Below, in pieces: positions 9,174-18,353 of a stretch of 64,000 nucleotides of DNA (position 1 is the first letter of the stretch; every line of letters begins with the position of its first letter). Origin of the DNA: Amycolatopsis nalaikhensis. GTDB lineage: Bacteria; Actinomycetota; Actinomycetes; Mycobacteriales; Pseudonocardiaceae. The DNA lies in assembly GCF_030264295.1 (NCBI RefSeq), contig NZ_CP127173.1, positions 9,307,501 through 9,371,500 of the forward strand, written 5' to 3'. The notes under the pieces are model-generated. The model made no database searches. It saw nothing but the letters and a program-made list of their open reading frames with translations, and had not been told where the DNA came from. A program made the position numbers and the translations under genes.

Positions 9174-12100
9174 TCAGGGGCCGACGTGGAGGTACGGGGC
9201 CCAGCGCGACGGCCGGTCCGGGTACCGCTCGCGCAGTTCCCGGACGGCGGCGTGCAGGGCCCGCGCGCTGCCGGTGGCATCCCCGGCACCGCCCAGCTCA
9301 CGGTAAAACGCTTCGGTCAGCTCGGCTGACGCGGTGTCGTGCGCCGACCAGAGCGTGGCGATCACGTGAACGTACCCGGCCAGGTGGAACGCGCCACCGA
9401 CGTGGAGGACCTCGTCGGCGAGCAGCGTGCTGCCCTGCGCGGTTTCGCAGGCGGTCAGCACGGCCAGGACGCCGCAGTCGGTGTCCAGCTCGGCGAGGTC
9501 CCGGACCGACAGGGGGCCGTCCCAGAGCCGGACGTTGCTATCCGAGGGCTGGACGACGTCGTTGCGGCCGTGGCACGCGAAGTGCACCCACCCGTGCTCC
9601 GGGAGCTCGCGCAGGACGGCGGCGCGGGTCGCGTCCGGACCGCGCAGCACGACGGTCTCCGGGAACAGTTCGGTCAGCAGGTCGCATTCGCGGGTGACGC
9701 CGGGCAGCCGGGCGTGGCCCGGCGTGTGCGGCATGGCCACGACCATCCCCCGGCCGGGCGTCTCCGGCCGACCGCGGCCACGAGCCCGCAGGAGCGCGCC
9801 GACGGTCGGGGTGTACGAGGACACCGTCGGGTCGGCGACGGCGGCGTGCACCGGCAGGAAGGACAGCACCGACGTCGGTGACCACCAGATCCGCGGGACC
9901 GGGGTGTCGAGCGTCGCCATGACCGGCAGGGTGATCGTGCTCCGCAGCCAGTCGATCGTCGCGGCGACGGTCTGCTCGGCGGCGTCGAGTTCGGCGGCGG
10001 TCTTCGCGCCGCCGCACGCGACGTCGAGCGCCTGCAGGAACTCGCCCGCCCGCTCGACCAGGTCCGTGAGCTCGAGCCCGGGCAGCGCGACCGCGCGGAC
10101 CCCCGACGCGGTCAGGACGAGCGCGTCGCACCGGTAGCGGCTGACGTTGATCGCGACGACCGGGCCGTCCGCGGCGGCGGGCACCAGGTCGGCGAACCGG
10201 GGCGACCGGAACAGGGCGGCATCACCGTATTCCGCGCGGATCGTCGCGACCAAACCGGCCCATTCGCGGGCGAGTTCGTGCCGCCGGTCCAGGTGTTCGG
10301 CACCGTCCGGGGCCACCGCGGTCACCGAGCCCGTGAGCGCCGGGTCGTCGCGCAGCTCGGCGAAGCGGCGCGCGAGCTCCGGCGCGCGAGCGGACAGGTC
10401 GGCGAGGTCGCCGCGTCCTTCCAGGACCCGGGCGTGCAGGATCGTGCGTCCCGCTTCGAGCAGTTCGACGGCCTTTTCCGGCTGTCCGGCGGCGATCGCG
10501 CACGCGGCCGCGTCGCACGCGACGCCGGGGTTGCGGGCCAGCTGGAGCTCCTGGTCCGGGCGGCTCAGCTGCCGGCCGCTCACCAGCGGGAGCTGCTCGA
10601 CGGCGACCGTCATCGCGGCGAGTGCCGCCTCGGCGTTCCCGGCGTTCAAGGCCGCGTCGCCACCCAGTCGCGCGGCCAGGATCCGGGCCTCGGGTGAGGC
10701 CGTCGGCATCGTCGCGGCCGTGTGCAGCGTGGCGAGGGCCCGCGTCAGCTCCGCCGGGTCGTCGTCGCGCACGTGGCGGGCCAGCTGCAGGCGCCCCAGC
10801 GTCGTGAGCACGACGCATCGCGTCGGGTGGTCGTCCGGGAGCAGCGAAAGCGCGTGCCGCGCCGAGCGGTCGGCGACGTCGAGGTCGGCCGCGGAGCCGG
10901 TCTCGTCGTACCGGTCCATCAGCGCGGTGGCCAGGTTCGCGAGGAACCCCGGCGGGTCGGGCAGCTCGCGGAGGCGGACCGCCTCCGCGAGGATGCCGAT
11001 CGCCGCGTCGCGGTCGGCCCGCTCCCCGGTGAGCCGGTACATCCGGAACCGGGCGCTGCCCAGGTTTCCCAGGTACAACCCGCGTTTGACGTGGCCGGCG
11101 GGCAGGTGGTCGACCACCCACTGGAAGGCGGCGACGGCCCGGTGAAGCGCGTCCGCGGCCTCGGTCAGCCGGTACAGGACTCCGAAGGCGGACCCGAGGT
11201 TGGTCCGGATGGTGAGCTGGAGGGGCCGGTCGTCGAGCAGTTCCTCGGCCGCCGCGCCGAGCGTCGTGATGGCTTCGGCGAGCGACTCGCGGTCGGCGGT
11301 GAGATCGCCGCGGTGCCAGAGGACCCGGCCGAGCAGGTTCCGCCGCAGCGGGCGCATCGGATCGTCGGCCGAGCTGGCCGCCACCGCCGCCCGTGCGGAC
11401 CGGACCGCCTCGTCGAGGCACGCCGCGTCGCCGGTCGCGAGGTGCCGGGCGAGCAGGGCCGAGGCCAGTCCCGACCGCCACAGCGGTTCGGCCGGGTCCG
11501 CGGAGATGGCCTGGCGCAAGGCATCGACCGCCGCGTCGAGGTCGGCGGGGTCGCCCGTCACCGAGAACCGCTCGGTCAAGGCCGACCCCAGCTCACCGAG
11601 GGCCGACGCGCGGCGCGCCGTCGAGCGGGCTTCGGCCAGTGCGGCCCGGGACACGGACACCGCTTCCTCGATGGCGGCCGGGTCACGGGTGTTCGCGAAC
11701 AGCTGGCGGCAGGCGGCGGCCAGCCGGCCTTGGAACCGCGGACGCTCCGGGTGCGCGGCGGGCATGAGCGCGACGGCGCGGCGGAACACCTCGGCGTGCT
11801 CGGCCAGGTGCCGCCGGTCGCCGGTGCGGTCGTGCGCCAGCGCGAGGATGAGCCCGAACTGCTCGAGCAGCTCGAAGTACCCCGGGTGCGCCTCCCCCGC
11901 GGCCGCGACAGCCCGGCGGAGCGTGTCGACCGCGCGCGCCATCGCGGCCCCGTCGTTCCGGGCTTCGGCCCGCAGGACCAGCAGGAGGCCGAGCTCGCGC
12001 AGGCAGTCCGCCCGGTCCGGGTGGTCGTCGGGCAGCGCGGCGGCCGCCCGGTCGAGCGCCTCGGCCGCCTCGTCTTCGACGGCCTGGTCCCCGGTGACGA

Positions 12101-12800
12101 TCGCCCGCGCCCGCAGCACGCGGCCGAGGTTGTGCAGGCTGTCGGCGTGGAAGGGCGAGCCCGGCTTCGTGACGGCGACGGCTTTCCGTGCGGTGGCCAC
12201 GGCGTCCGCCGCCGCCTGTGCGTCGCCGGTCAGCTCCTGCTGGGCCAGCAACCCGGCGCACAGGCTCGTCAGGCGCTGCCCGTGCAGCGGGTGCCCGGCC
12301 GGGGTGGCATCGACAGCCTCCCGCAGCACGGCGACACCGCGGTGGAGCAGCTCGGAATCGTGCCGGGCGGTGGCCTCCCGCACGAGCCGGGTGCCTTCCC
12401 GGACCAGGGTTTCCGCCCGTTCCACGATGGTGCCGTCGACGACCTCCGCCCCCTTTCCGAACAGGCTCCGCAGCGACCACGGCACGTATTCGGGCAGGTA
12501 TTCGTGGACGGACCGGAAAAGCTCGATCGCGGCGCGGAGATCCTGTTCGCCGTCCCGCGCGCCGAGCTGCCGGTGGCGGGCGAAGTGCACGCAGGCCGCG
12601 GTGTAGTCGGTCAGCAGGGACAACACTTTGCGTGCCTGGCGATCGCCTCCTCGTCCGGCGACCAGGCGTCGCAGGGCGGCGACTTCGTCGAGCAGACCGG
12701 GGTCGAGGGCGGCTCGCGGATCGTCACCGTTCACGCGGGCCGTGATCCGGCCGGACAACTGCACGATGGGATCGTCGACGTCCATTCCCGGTATGACCAT
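9174..12800 (-). CDS. TPR-CHAT caspase-like protease
   Basis: A protein of 1,208 residues. Residues about 120-800 are helical repeats of TPR type with recurring patterns such as LGRVLRARAIVTGD and LGSALTERFSVTGDPADLDAAV. The C-terminal 350 residues form a CHAT domain (caspase fold). The catalytic pair is visible: His1077 in HFACHG and Cys1118 in LTACETAQG, followed by the conserved GGAFHLAGYVHVIATLW segment. The start at 12800 has GAGGAG about 8 bases upstream. In bacteria, TPR-CHAT proteins are known as proteases of abortive-infection systems (CRISPR-linked Csx29, gasdermin operons), and many actinomycete copies are uncharacterised. The gene immediately downstream (8382-9140) is the obvious partner. 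No nuclease, helicase or CRISPR gene is adjacent, so the trigger is unknown and the TPR array is the likely sensor. Confidence 0.9.
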   Translation of the reverse strand: MVIPGMDVDDPIVQLSGRITARVNGDDPRAALDPGLLDEVAALRRLVAGRGGDRQARKVLSLLTDYTAACVHFARHRQLGARDGEQDLRAAIELFRSVHEYLPEYVPWSLRSLFGKGAEVVDGTIVERAETLVREGTRLVREATARHDSELLHRGVAVLREAVDATPAGHPLHGQRLTSLCAGLLAQQELTGDAQAAADAVATARKAVAVTKPGSPFHADSLHNLGRVLRARAIVTGDQAVEDEAAEALDRAAAALPDDHPDRADCLRELGLLLVLRAEARNDGAAMARAVDTLRRAVAAAGEAHPGYFELLEQFGLILALAHDRTGDRRHLAEHAEVFRRAVALMPAAHPERPRFQGRLAAACRQLFANTRDPAAIEEAVSVSRAALAEARSTARRASALGELGSALTERFSVTGDPADLDAAVDALRQAISADPAEPLWRSGLASALLARHLATGDAACLDEAVRSARAAVAASSADDPMRPLRRNLLGRVLWHRGDLTADRESLAEAITTLGAAAEELLDDRPLQLTIRTNLGSAFGVLYRLTEAADALHRAVAAFQWVVDHLPAGHVKRGLYLGNLGSARFRMYRLTGERADRDAAIGILAEAVRLRELPDPPGFLANLATALMDRYDETGSAADLDVADRSARHALSLLPDDHPTRCVVLTTLGRLQLARHVRDDDPAELTRALATLHTAATMPTASPEARILAARLGGDAALNAGNAEAALAAMTVAVEQLPLVSGRQLSRPDQELQLARNPGVACDAAACAIAAGQPEKAVELLEAGRTILHARVLEGRGDLADLSARAPELARRFAELRDDPALTGSVTAVAPDGAEHLDRRHELAREWAGLVATIRAEYGDAALFRSPRFADLVPAAADGPVVAINVSRYRCDALVLTASGVRAVALPGLELTDLVERAGEFLQALDVACGGAKTAAELDAAEQTVAATIDWLRSTITLPVMATLDTPVPRIWWSPTSVLSFLPVHAAVADPTVSSYTPTVGALLRARGRGRPETPGRGMVVAMPHTPGHARLPGVTRECDLLTELFPETVVLRGPDATRAAVLRELPEHGWVHFACHGRNDVVQPSDSNVRLWDGPLSVRDLAELDTDCGVLAVLTACETAQGSTLLADEVLHVGGAFHLAGYVHVIATLWSAHDTASAELTEAFYRELGGAGDATGSARALHAAVRELRERYPDRPSRWAPYLHVGP

Positions 12801-12878
12801 GCAAAAGACTCCTCGCGCGTGACCCGGCCCGCACGAGGTTAGCGTTTCGCTTCCGGGACCGGTCCGGAACCGGGAAAT

Positions 12879-13757
12879 TCAGCGGGCGGGCTCCGCCCGG
12901 TCGAACCAGTCGAGCGCGAGCTCGGCGACCGCGTCGGGAGCGTCGTCGGTGATGAAATGCGCCGCGTCGTCGATGAACGCGAGTTCGAAGCGCTCGGCGT
13001 ACTTCGCCGAGTCGCCGCAGAGGCGGCGGACGAGTCCTTCGTCGTACGGGTGGTCCTTCCGGCCGAACACCGCGAGCGTCGGCGGGCGCAGCCGTTGCTT
13101 GCTGAACACCCCGCGTGCGAACTGCGTCGACACCGGGAGCACCATTCCGCGGTACAGCCGTCGCACCGCGCCGTCGATTTCGGGGCGAGCCAAGGGGGCC
13201 AGGTGGGTGGCGAGGGTCTCGGCCGGCATCGGCCGGGCGACGTATCCGGCGGAGAAGAGGCCCGCGAGCGAGCGGCCGGGGCGGTGCCAGATCAGACCCG
13301 GCATGTGCCGCATGCCCGACATCAGCTTGGGGCTGAAGGACATGAACACCGGCGGCACCGAGAGCTGCACCAGCGTGCGCACCCGCTCGGGATGGCCGTA
13401 GGCGAGCTGGACGGCGGTGATCGCCCCCATGTCGTGCGCGACGAAGTGCGCGCGCCCGACCTCGAGCGCGTCGAGCACGCCGAGGAGGTCGGTGAGCCGG
13501 GTTTCGCGCTCGATGCGCGGGTCGTCCGCGGTCGTCCACCCGGCGCCGCGCAGGTCGGGGCAGAGCACCCGGTAGCCCCTGCCGGCGAGCACCGGGGCGA
13601 TCGCGTGCCACTGCCACCAGTGCTGCGGGAAGCCGTGCAGCAGCACGACCGGCTCGCCATCGCCGACGGTCGCGACGTGGCTGCGCAGGCCCGGCGTTTC
13701 GACGAAGAGATGCGTGAAACCGGGTGCCTCGGGTAACGGCGGTTCGGATGTGGACAT
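12879..13757 (-). CDS. alpha/beta hydrolase, epoxide hydrolase-like
   Basis: A cytoplasmic protein of 292 residues with an alpha/beta hydrolase fold. The oxyanion-hole motif LHGFPQHWWQW and the nucleophile elbow FVAHDMGAITA place Asp, not Ser, as nucleophile. This is the signature of epoxide hydrolases and haloalkane/haloacetate dehalogenases. The acid (FGRKDHPYDE) and the catalytic His (DDAAHFITDD) are present. The ATG at 13757 follows AAGGAG; a longer in-frame extension upstream runs through the divergent regulator and is rejected. The gene is divergent from a TetR regulator, with an operator-like palindrome between them, so its expression is probably controlled by that repressor. The substrate cannot be told from sequence. 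Confidence 0.85.
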   Translation of the reverse strand: MSTSEPPLPEAPGFTHLFVETPGLRSHVATVGDGEPVVLLHGFPQHWWQWHAIAPVLAGRGYRVLCPDLRGAGWTTADDPRIERETRLTDLLGVLDALEVGRAHFVAHDMGAITAVQLAYGHPERVRTLVQLSVPPVFMSFSPKLMSGMRHMPGLIWHRPGRSLAGLFSAGYVARPMPAETLATHLAPLARPEIDGAVRRLYRGMVLPVSTQFARGVFSKQRLRPPTLAVFGRKDHPYDEGLVRRLCGDSAKYAERFELAFIDDAAHFITDDAPDAVAELALDWFDRAEPAR

Positions 13758-13783
13758 GCCGGCTCCTTCGCCCCCCGGGCGGA

Positions 13784-13799
13784 TACTATGTTCATAGTA
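13784..13799. promoter_or_regulatory. TetR-type operator between divergent hydrolase and regulator
   Basis: Perfect inverted repeat TACTATG-TT-CATAGTA, an AT-rich island in GC-rich DNA, 26 bp upstream of the hydrolase start and 22 bp upstream of the TetR start. The position suggests one repressor site controlling both genes (inference). Confidence 0.7.
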
Positions 13800-13821
13800 G
13801 GCCGGCGCCGGAGGGGAGTCC

Positions 13822-14376
13822 ATGCCCACGACCAGGGAGCGCGCGCTCGACGCGGCCGTCGAACTGCTGGGCACCGAGGGCGTGCGGGCGCTCAGCCACG
13901 CCCGCGTCGACGCGCGCGCCGAGCTGCCCGCCGGCTCGACGTCGAACTGGTTCCGCACCCGCCGGGCGTTGCTGGCCGGGGTCGTCGACTGGATCGCCGA
14001 GCACGAGCGCGCCGACTTCGCTCCGGCGGGCCTGCCGCTCGTGACGGGCCCCGAAGAGCTGATCGACGGCCTCTGCGCGATGGCCGAGCTGCTGACCGGG
14101 CCGTTCGCCGTGCGCACCCGAGCGCGCTACGCGCTCTTCCTCGAGCTGGCGCCCGACCCCGAACTCGGGGCCCCGCTGCGGCGCCAGCGGCAGGAGTTCG
14201 AGCGCTGGACCGAGCGGATCGTCACGGCGGTGGGCATCCCCGACCCGGTCCCGGCGGCCCGGGCGCTGATGGCCCTCGGCGACGGCCTGCTGCTGCACCG
14301 CCTCACGATCGACCCGGCACTCGACGTGCGCCCGGCCGTCGAGCGCGCGGTGCGCTCCCTCGTCCCGGAGGCCTAG
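13822..14376 (+). CDS. TetR/AcrR-family transcriptional regulator
   Basis: A protein of 184 residues. The N-terminal helix-turn-helix (RERALDAAVELLGTEGVRALSHARVDARAELPAGSTSNWF) has the TetR pattern with the recognition helix ending in SNWF. The remaining 120 residues are helical ligand-binding sequence (LFLELAPDPELGAPLRRQRQEF). The start at 13822 follows GGAGGGG. It is divergent from the epoxide-hydrolase-like gene, and the 13784-13799 palindrome lies between the two starts. Autorepression and repression of the hydrolase are inferred. The inducer is unknown. Confidence 0.85.
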   Translation: MPTTRERALDAAVELLGTEGVRALSHARVDARAELPAGSTSNWFRTRRALLAGVVDWIAEHERADFAPAGLPLVTGPEELIDGLCAMAELLTGPFAVRTRARYALFLELAPDPELGAPLRRQRQEFERWTERIVTAVGIPDPVPAARALMALGDGLLLHRLTIDPALDVRPAVERAVRSLVPEA

Positions 14377-14615
14377 CCGGCAGTCCACATCAGACGGAGG
14401 TCGAATCCGGCGGGAACCCGGATCCGGTCGGAAGTTACACCTGACCGCGATCAGTCTCGCACCTAGTACTTTCGGCCGATCTCCGCACGGCGAAAACCCT
14501 TCGAACGTCGTGAGCCATCTCGGGGTTCTTGTTCCGGCGCCGGTTTCGTCGTCGATCACCGCCCTACTGTGGCGGTGCTTGGTGATCTTGAAACGGATCA
14601 GGAGAGGGGACCACT

Positions 14616-15758
14616 TTGCCCAGCCGGAAAAGATTCCTCGGCGGCACGCTCGCGGCGGCGGGCACCGCGGCGGCACTCGCGCTCGCCACGGCCGTTCCCG
14701 CGGCCGCGGCCGCGCCGTCCACCGTCGAACAGGACGTCGCGCAGCTCTACCAGGACGTCACCGACCTCTACAACGGACTGCCCGCGAACGCCGTGCGCGG
14801 CGTCGACCGGCTCATCGAGTCGCCGGTCCCGCGGATCGGCCCCCGGAGCCGGGCCGCGCAGGGCCCGATCCCCGGGTGCACCGAAGGTTCGCTGCTGACG
14901 TACGCGAACAAGCTCGCGTCGCAGCTCACCCCGCTCGAAGGGCAGGCGCTCGACGCGTTGTCGGCGCTCGGCCAGCTCTACGTCCAGGGCGTCGCGTCCG
15001 ACAAGACCCCGCAGGTCTTCGGCACCGACGGCCAGTACACCGCCCGCGCCACCGACACGATCGGGAAACTGCGCGGATTCTGGGACATCGAGAGCTGGAA
15101 CATCCAGCTCGTCGCCTGGAAGGGCACCGATCTCGGCAGCCAGGCGAAGATGGCGCAGACCTTCAGCCTCGGCCTCGCGCCGTCGAAGGTGAAGGACGCC
15201 GCCGCGCTCGCCACCAAGGTGCTCTACGAAGTGCCCGGCCTGCAGGGCGGCCGCAACCCGCTGCTCACCCTGAACGCGTTCGCCGCCCCGGCCGACAGCC
15301 TCGGCGGCAAGCGCGTGGCGCTCGGGGACGGCCTGCTCGACACGGTGAACCTCCTCGGGTTCGACGACGTCTCGGTGGAGTCCGTCGTCGGCCACGAATA
15401 CGGCCACCAGGTCGACTTCGCGCACGACAACCACCCGCGCAACGAGTCCTCCGAGATGGGCCCGGACGCCTACGGCGGCTACTTCGTCGCGCACGCCAAG
15501 GGTTACGCGTGGGACGCGCGCACCCAGCAGGAGGTCACCTACCTGGACGCGTCCATCGGCGACTGCTACCACAGCCACGGCACGCCCGACCAGCGCAAGG
15601 CCGCGGGCGCCTGGGGCGAAAAGCAGGCGACGAGCCAGGACAACCCGAACCGGGTCGTCCCGTCCGCCAAGATGATCGAGAAGTTCCAGAAGGTGTACCC
15701 GAAGCTGATGCCACCGGCCGACCAGCCGGCCGCCGCGCTGGCCGCGGCGCACGGCTGA
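14616..15758 (+). CDS. secreted zinc metalloprotease-like protein
   Basis: A protein of 380 residues from a TTG start at 14616, behind GGAGAGGGG at good spacing. The signal peptide is clear (SRKRFLGG, then an Ala-rich hydrophobic run ending AAAAAP near residue 33). The HExxH zincin motif is His260-Glu261-x-x-His264 in VVGHEYGHQVDF. A candidate third ligand, Glu280, sits in SSEMGPDAYGGYF, similar in spacing to the ExxAD motif of neutral zinc metallopeptidases. The N-terminal half is a helical region specific to this protein. A strong hairpin lies just past the stop, inside the end of the convergent methyltransferase gene. The substrate is unknown; secretion suggests an extracellular role. Confidence 0.8.
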   Translation: MPSRKRFLGGTLAAAGTAAALALATAVPAAAAAPSTVEQDVAQLYQDVTDLYNGLPANAVRGVDRLIESPVPRIGPRSRAAQGPIPGCTEGSLLTYANKLASQLTPLEGQALDALSALGQLYVQGVASDKTPQVFGTDGQYTARATDTIGKLRGFWDIESWNIQLVAWKGTDLGSQAKMAQTFSLGLAPSKVKDAAALATKVLYEVPGLQGGRNPLLTLNAFAAPADSLGGKRVALGDGLLDTVNLLGFDDVSVESVVGHEYGHQVDFAHDNHPRNESSEMGPDAYGGYFVAHAKGYAWDARTQQEVTYLDASIGDCYHSHGTPDQRKAAGAWGEKQATSQDNPNRVVPSAKMIEKFQKVYPKLMPPADQPAAALAAAHG

Positions 15759-15767
15759 GTCCCGGGT

Positions 15768-16511
15768 TCAGGTCAGCGGGCCGTCTCCCCCGATCCGGGG
15801 TGACGGCCCGCTTTCCCGCGTGATCGTCATCATCGCGTTGCCGCCGCGCTGGAATTCGTAGTCCACGGGCCGGACGCTCGTGCGCAGCCCGGCGGCCGCC
15901 AGCGCGGCGCGCACCGGCGCCAGTTCCGGGTTTTCGGTCATCCCCATGGGCACCAAGGGGAACACGCGGACCTCGCGGCCGACCCGGGCCAGCTCGCGCA
16001 GGCTCGCCACGTGGAACTCGCGGTCGAACCGGTCGGCGTAGCTGAACAACAGGTGTGAGCTCAGCACCAGGTCGAACCGCCGGTCCGCGAACGGCAACGC
16101 GGGCAGCGCGGCCCGGACGTAGTTCTCCGGGCGCGCGGCGCGGTCGGCGGCGAACAGCTCCACCGACCGGGTCCGCGACTCGAGGTAGTGGTCCGGGTCG
16201 CGGAAGTACGTCCACACGTACTCGTCCGGGTTGGCCTGGTGGTAGGCGTATCCGCGGCCCAGGCTCTCCAGCGCCGTCGCCCGCACCTGCTCGACCGGGT
16301 GCTCGTACACCGGGTCGCACGCCAGCGCGGTCCCGCCCGCCGCGGTGACCTCGGCGGTCAGGCTGGCCGCGCCGCCGGGGCAGTCGAGGACGCGCCCGGC
16401 GAGGTCGGCGTCGGTGAGCGCGAACATCCGGCGGTACTCGTCGAGCGAGCGCGAACTCACGAGCACCGCGCCGATTCTGTTCTCGGGGCGAAATTCGTCC
16501 GTTTTGGACAC
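15768..16511 (-). CDS. class I SAM-dependent methyltransferase
   Basis: A protein of 247 residues with the Rossmann methyltransferase pattern: motif I VLDCPGGAASLTAEV, an acidic strand-end residue (ALACDPVYEH), and the post-motif strand FDLVLSSHLLFSYAD. The start is GTG at 16511 with GAGGAG 6 bases upstream. Methyl acceptor and pathway are unknown; the downstream half (RELARVGREVRVFPL) suggests a small-molecule or lipid type. It is divergent from the ABC-importer genes and convergent with the zincin gene, and its last codons overlap that gene's putative terminator. Confidence 0.8.
   Translation of the reverse strand: MSKTDEFRPENRIGAVLVSSRSLDEYRRMFALTDADLAGRVLDCPGGAASLTAEVTAAGGTALACDPVYEHPVEQVRATALESLGRGYAYHQANPDEYVWTYFRDPDHYLESRTRSVELFAADRAARPENYVRAALPALPFADRRFDLVLSSHLLFSYADRFDREFHVASLRELARVGREVRVFPLVPMGMTENPELAPVRAALAAAGLRTSVRPVDYEFQRGGNAMMTITRESGPSPRIGGDGPLT
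15775..15812. terminator. strong hairpin between convergent genes
   Basis: Arms AGCGGGCCGTC and GACGGCCCGCT, 11 bp perfect, 16-base loop, followed by TTT on the plus strand. It starts 17 bp after the zincin stop and lies inside the last codons of the convergent methyltransferase gene, so that coding sequence doubles as a terminator. Confidence 0.65.
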
Positions 16512-16595
16512 CGATGTCTCCTCATTTTCCCCATTGCCGCCCAGCGTGTGGACAATTACCCGGTATTCTCCCCTCCCGTGACCGAGGGAGGGGTT

Positions 16596-17588
16596 ATGCG
16601 CACATTCCGGCGGTGGATCACCGCCTCAGTCGCCGTCGTCGCCGTCACCGCCCTGGGCGGCTGCGGCCTGCTCGGGGGGTCGGACGACACCGCCGCGGGC
16701 GGCAACGACAAGGTCGAGAAGGCCACCGTCAAGGTCGGCATCATCCCGCAGCTGATCGACATCGCCGGCTTCGAGCGGGCCCGCGGTGCGGGCTACTTCG
16801 GCGCCGAGGGGCTGCAGGTCGAGCTCGTCACCATCAAGAGCGCCACCGAGGCGGTGCCCAAGCTCAAGACGGGCGAGCTGGACTTCGCCTTCGGCAACTG
16901 GACGTCGTTCCTCGCGGCCCAGTCCGAAGGAACGGCCGATCTCCGGGCGGTCGCGGACGGCCTGCAGGCCAAGGAGGGCATGACGGCCCTGGTCGCGATG
17001 CCGCAGTCGCCGATCAACTCGGCGAAGGACCTGGCGGGCAAGTCCATCGGCGTCAACGCGCTGGTCGGCAACGTGACACTCACCAGCAAGGCGGTCATCA
17101 AAGCCGCCGGTGCCGACCCCGGCCAGGTCCAGTTCAAGGTCATCCCGACCGCGAACGCGCTCAACGCCCTGCAGACCGGGCAGATCGACGTCATGTCGCT
17201 GCAGGAGCCGAACCTGACCACGGCCAAGCAGAAGCTCGGCGTCAAGGTCGTGGCCGACCGGGCGACCGGGCCGGTCGCGGACTTCTCGATCAGCGGCTAC
17301 GTCGCGCCGGCGAGCTTCGTCCAGAACAACCCGAAGACGACGGCCGCCTTCGCCCGCGCCATGGCGAAGGGCCAGGGAGACCTCGCCGACCAGCAGACGG
17401 TCCGGAAGACCCTGCAGGACTACGCCAAGCTCGAACCGGCGGTCGCGAACGCCGTCGGCATCGGGGTCTTCCCGACCTCGGTCGACCCGGCCCGGCTGCA
17501 GAAGGTCGCCGACCTGATGCTGACCTACGGCGAGCTCAAGCGGAAGTTCGACGTCGCCCCGATCGTCTACCGGGCACCGGCGCCGTAG
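16596..17588 (+). CDS. ABC importer substrate-binding lipoprotein (SsuA/TauA/NMT1 type)
   Basis: A protein of 330 residues. The signal peptide ends in the lipobox ALGGC (Cys23), so the mature protein is lipid-anchored outside the membrane. The body follows the nitrate/sulfonate/taurine-binding family: VKVGIIPQLIDIAGFERARG, then GLQVELVTIKSATEAVPKL, LDFAFGNWTSF and DLAGKSIGVNALVG. The ATG at 16596 follows GGGAGGGG; a GTG six codons earlier is possible. Two permease genes follow directly. The ligand is not evident: sulfonates, taurine, nitrate and pyrimidine precursors all fit this fold. Confidence 0.88.
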   Translation: MRTFRRWITASVAVVAVTALGGCGLLGGSDDTAAGGNDKVEKATVKVGIIPQLIDIAGFERARGAGYFGAEGLQVELVTIKSATEAVPKLKTGELDFAFGNWTSFLAAQSEGTADLRAVADGLQAKEGMTALVAMPQSPINSAKDLAGKSIGVNALVGNVTLTSKAVIKAAGADPGQVQFKVIPTANALNALQTGQIDVMSLQEPNLTTAKQKLGVKVVADRATGPVADFSISGYVAPASFVQNNPKTTAAFARAMAKGQGDLADQQTVRKTLQDYAKLEPAVANAVGIGVFPTSVDPARLQKVADLMLTYGELKRKFDVAPIVYRAPAP

Positions 17589-17591
17589 GTC

Positions 17592-18353
17592 ATGCGCCGG
17601 TTCCTCCGCCGCCTCGCCGGGGTGGCCGCGCTCCTGCTCGCCTGGGAGGGGTTCAGCCGCTCCGGCGTGATCACGCGGGAGTACTTCCCGCCGCCGTCCG
17701 AGGTCGCCGTCGCGCTGGTCCGGATGCTGGGCGAGCGCGAGTTCCTGCTCGACCTGGTCGCGACGCTCCTCGCGTGGCTGATCGCAGTGGGCGTCGCCGT
17801 GCTGGTCGCCGTTCCCGCCGGCCTGGTGCTCGGCAGCATCCCGGTGGTGCGCACGGCGGTCGGCGCGGTGATCGAGTTCCTGCGGCCGATCCCGGCGATC
17901 ATGTGGTGGCCGCTGTTCTCCATCGTCCTCGTGGACGGACCGCGGACGAAGATCACGCTCGCGGTGTACGCGGCGGTCTGGCCGATCCTGCTCAACATCG
18001 TCTACGCCCTCGGCGAAGTCGACCGCGGGTACGTCGAAACCGCGCGGTCGTTCGGGCTCGGCCGGCTGTCGGTCCTGCTGTGGGTGAAGCTGCCCGACGT
18101 GGTGCCGTTCGCGATCACCAGCCTGCGCATCGCGGCGACGTTCGCGCTGCTGGTGGTGTTCTCGACGGAACTGGTGTTCGGCGGCGACCGCGGCATCGGG
18201 ATCTACCTGATCCGGTACGGCGAAGAGAGCGGACGGCTGGACATCGTGCTGGCCGGCGCCGTGCTCGCCGGGGTGCTCGGCTACCTGAGCAACAGCGCTT
18301 TCGCGGCCCTGCAACGGAAGTTCGTCGTGTGGGCGCCCGGGGAGCCGCGGTGA
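17592..18353 (+). CDS. ABC importer permease 1
   Basis: A membrane protein of 253 residues with about six transmembrane segments, for example LIAVGVAVLVAVPAGLVLG. The BPD_transp_1 cytoplasmic loop is visible (YVETARSFGLGRLSVLLWVKLPDVVPFAITSLRI), the docking site for an ATPase. The ATG at 17592 lies 3 bp after the binding-protein stop. The family is that of SsuC/TauC-type permeases. Confidence 0.88.
   Translation: MRRFLRRLAGVAALLLAWEGFSRSGVITREYFPPPSEVAVALVRMLGEREFLLDLVATLLAWLIAVGVAVLVAVPAGLVLGSIPVVRTAVGAVIEFLRPIPAIMWWPLFSIVLVDGPRTKITLAVYAAVWPILLNIVYALGEVDRGYVETARSFGLGRLSVLLWVKLPDVVPFAITSLRIAATFALLVVFSTELVFGGDRGIGIYLIRYGEESGRLDIVLAGAVLAGVLGYLSNSAFAALQRKFVVWAPGEPR

Noticed and set aside
8382..12800. 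CRISPR-linked Craspase locus
   Set aside because: The CHAT gene has no neighbouring cas7-11/gRAMP gene and no repeat array anywhere in the window.
10722..12842. Open plus-strand frame of about 700 codons over the CHAT gene
   Set aside because: No recognisable domain; the minus strand has TPR repeats and the CHAT His/Cys pair.
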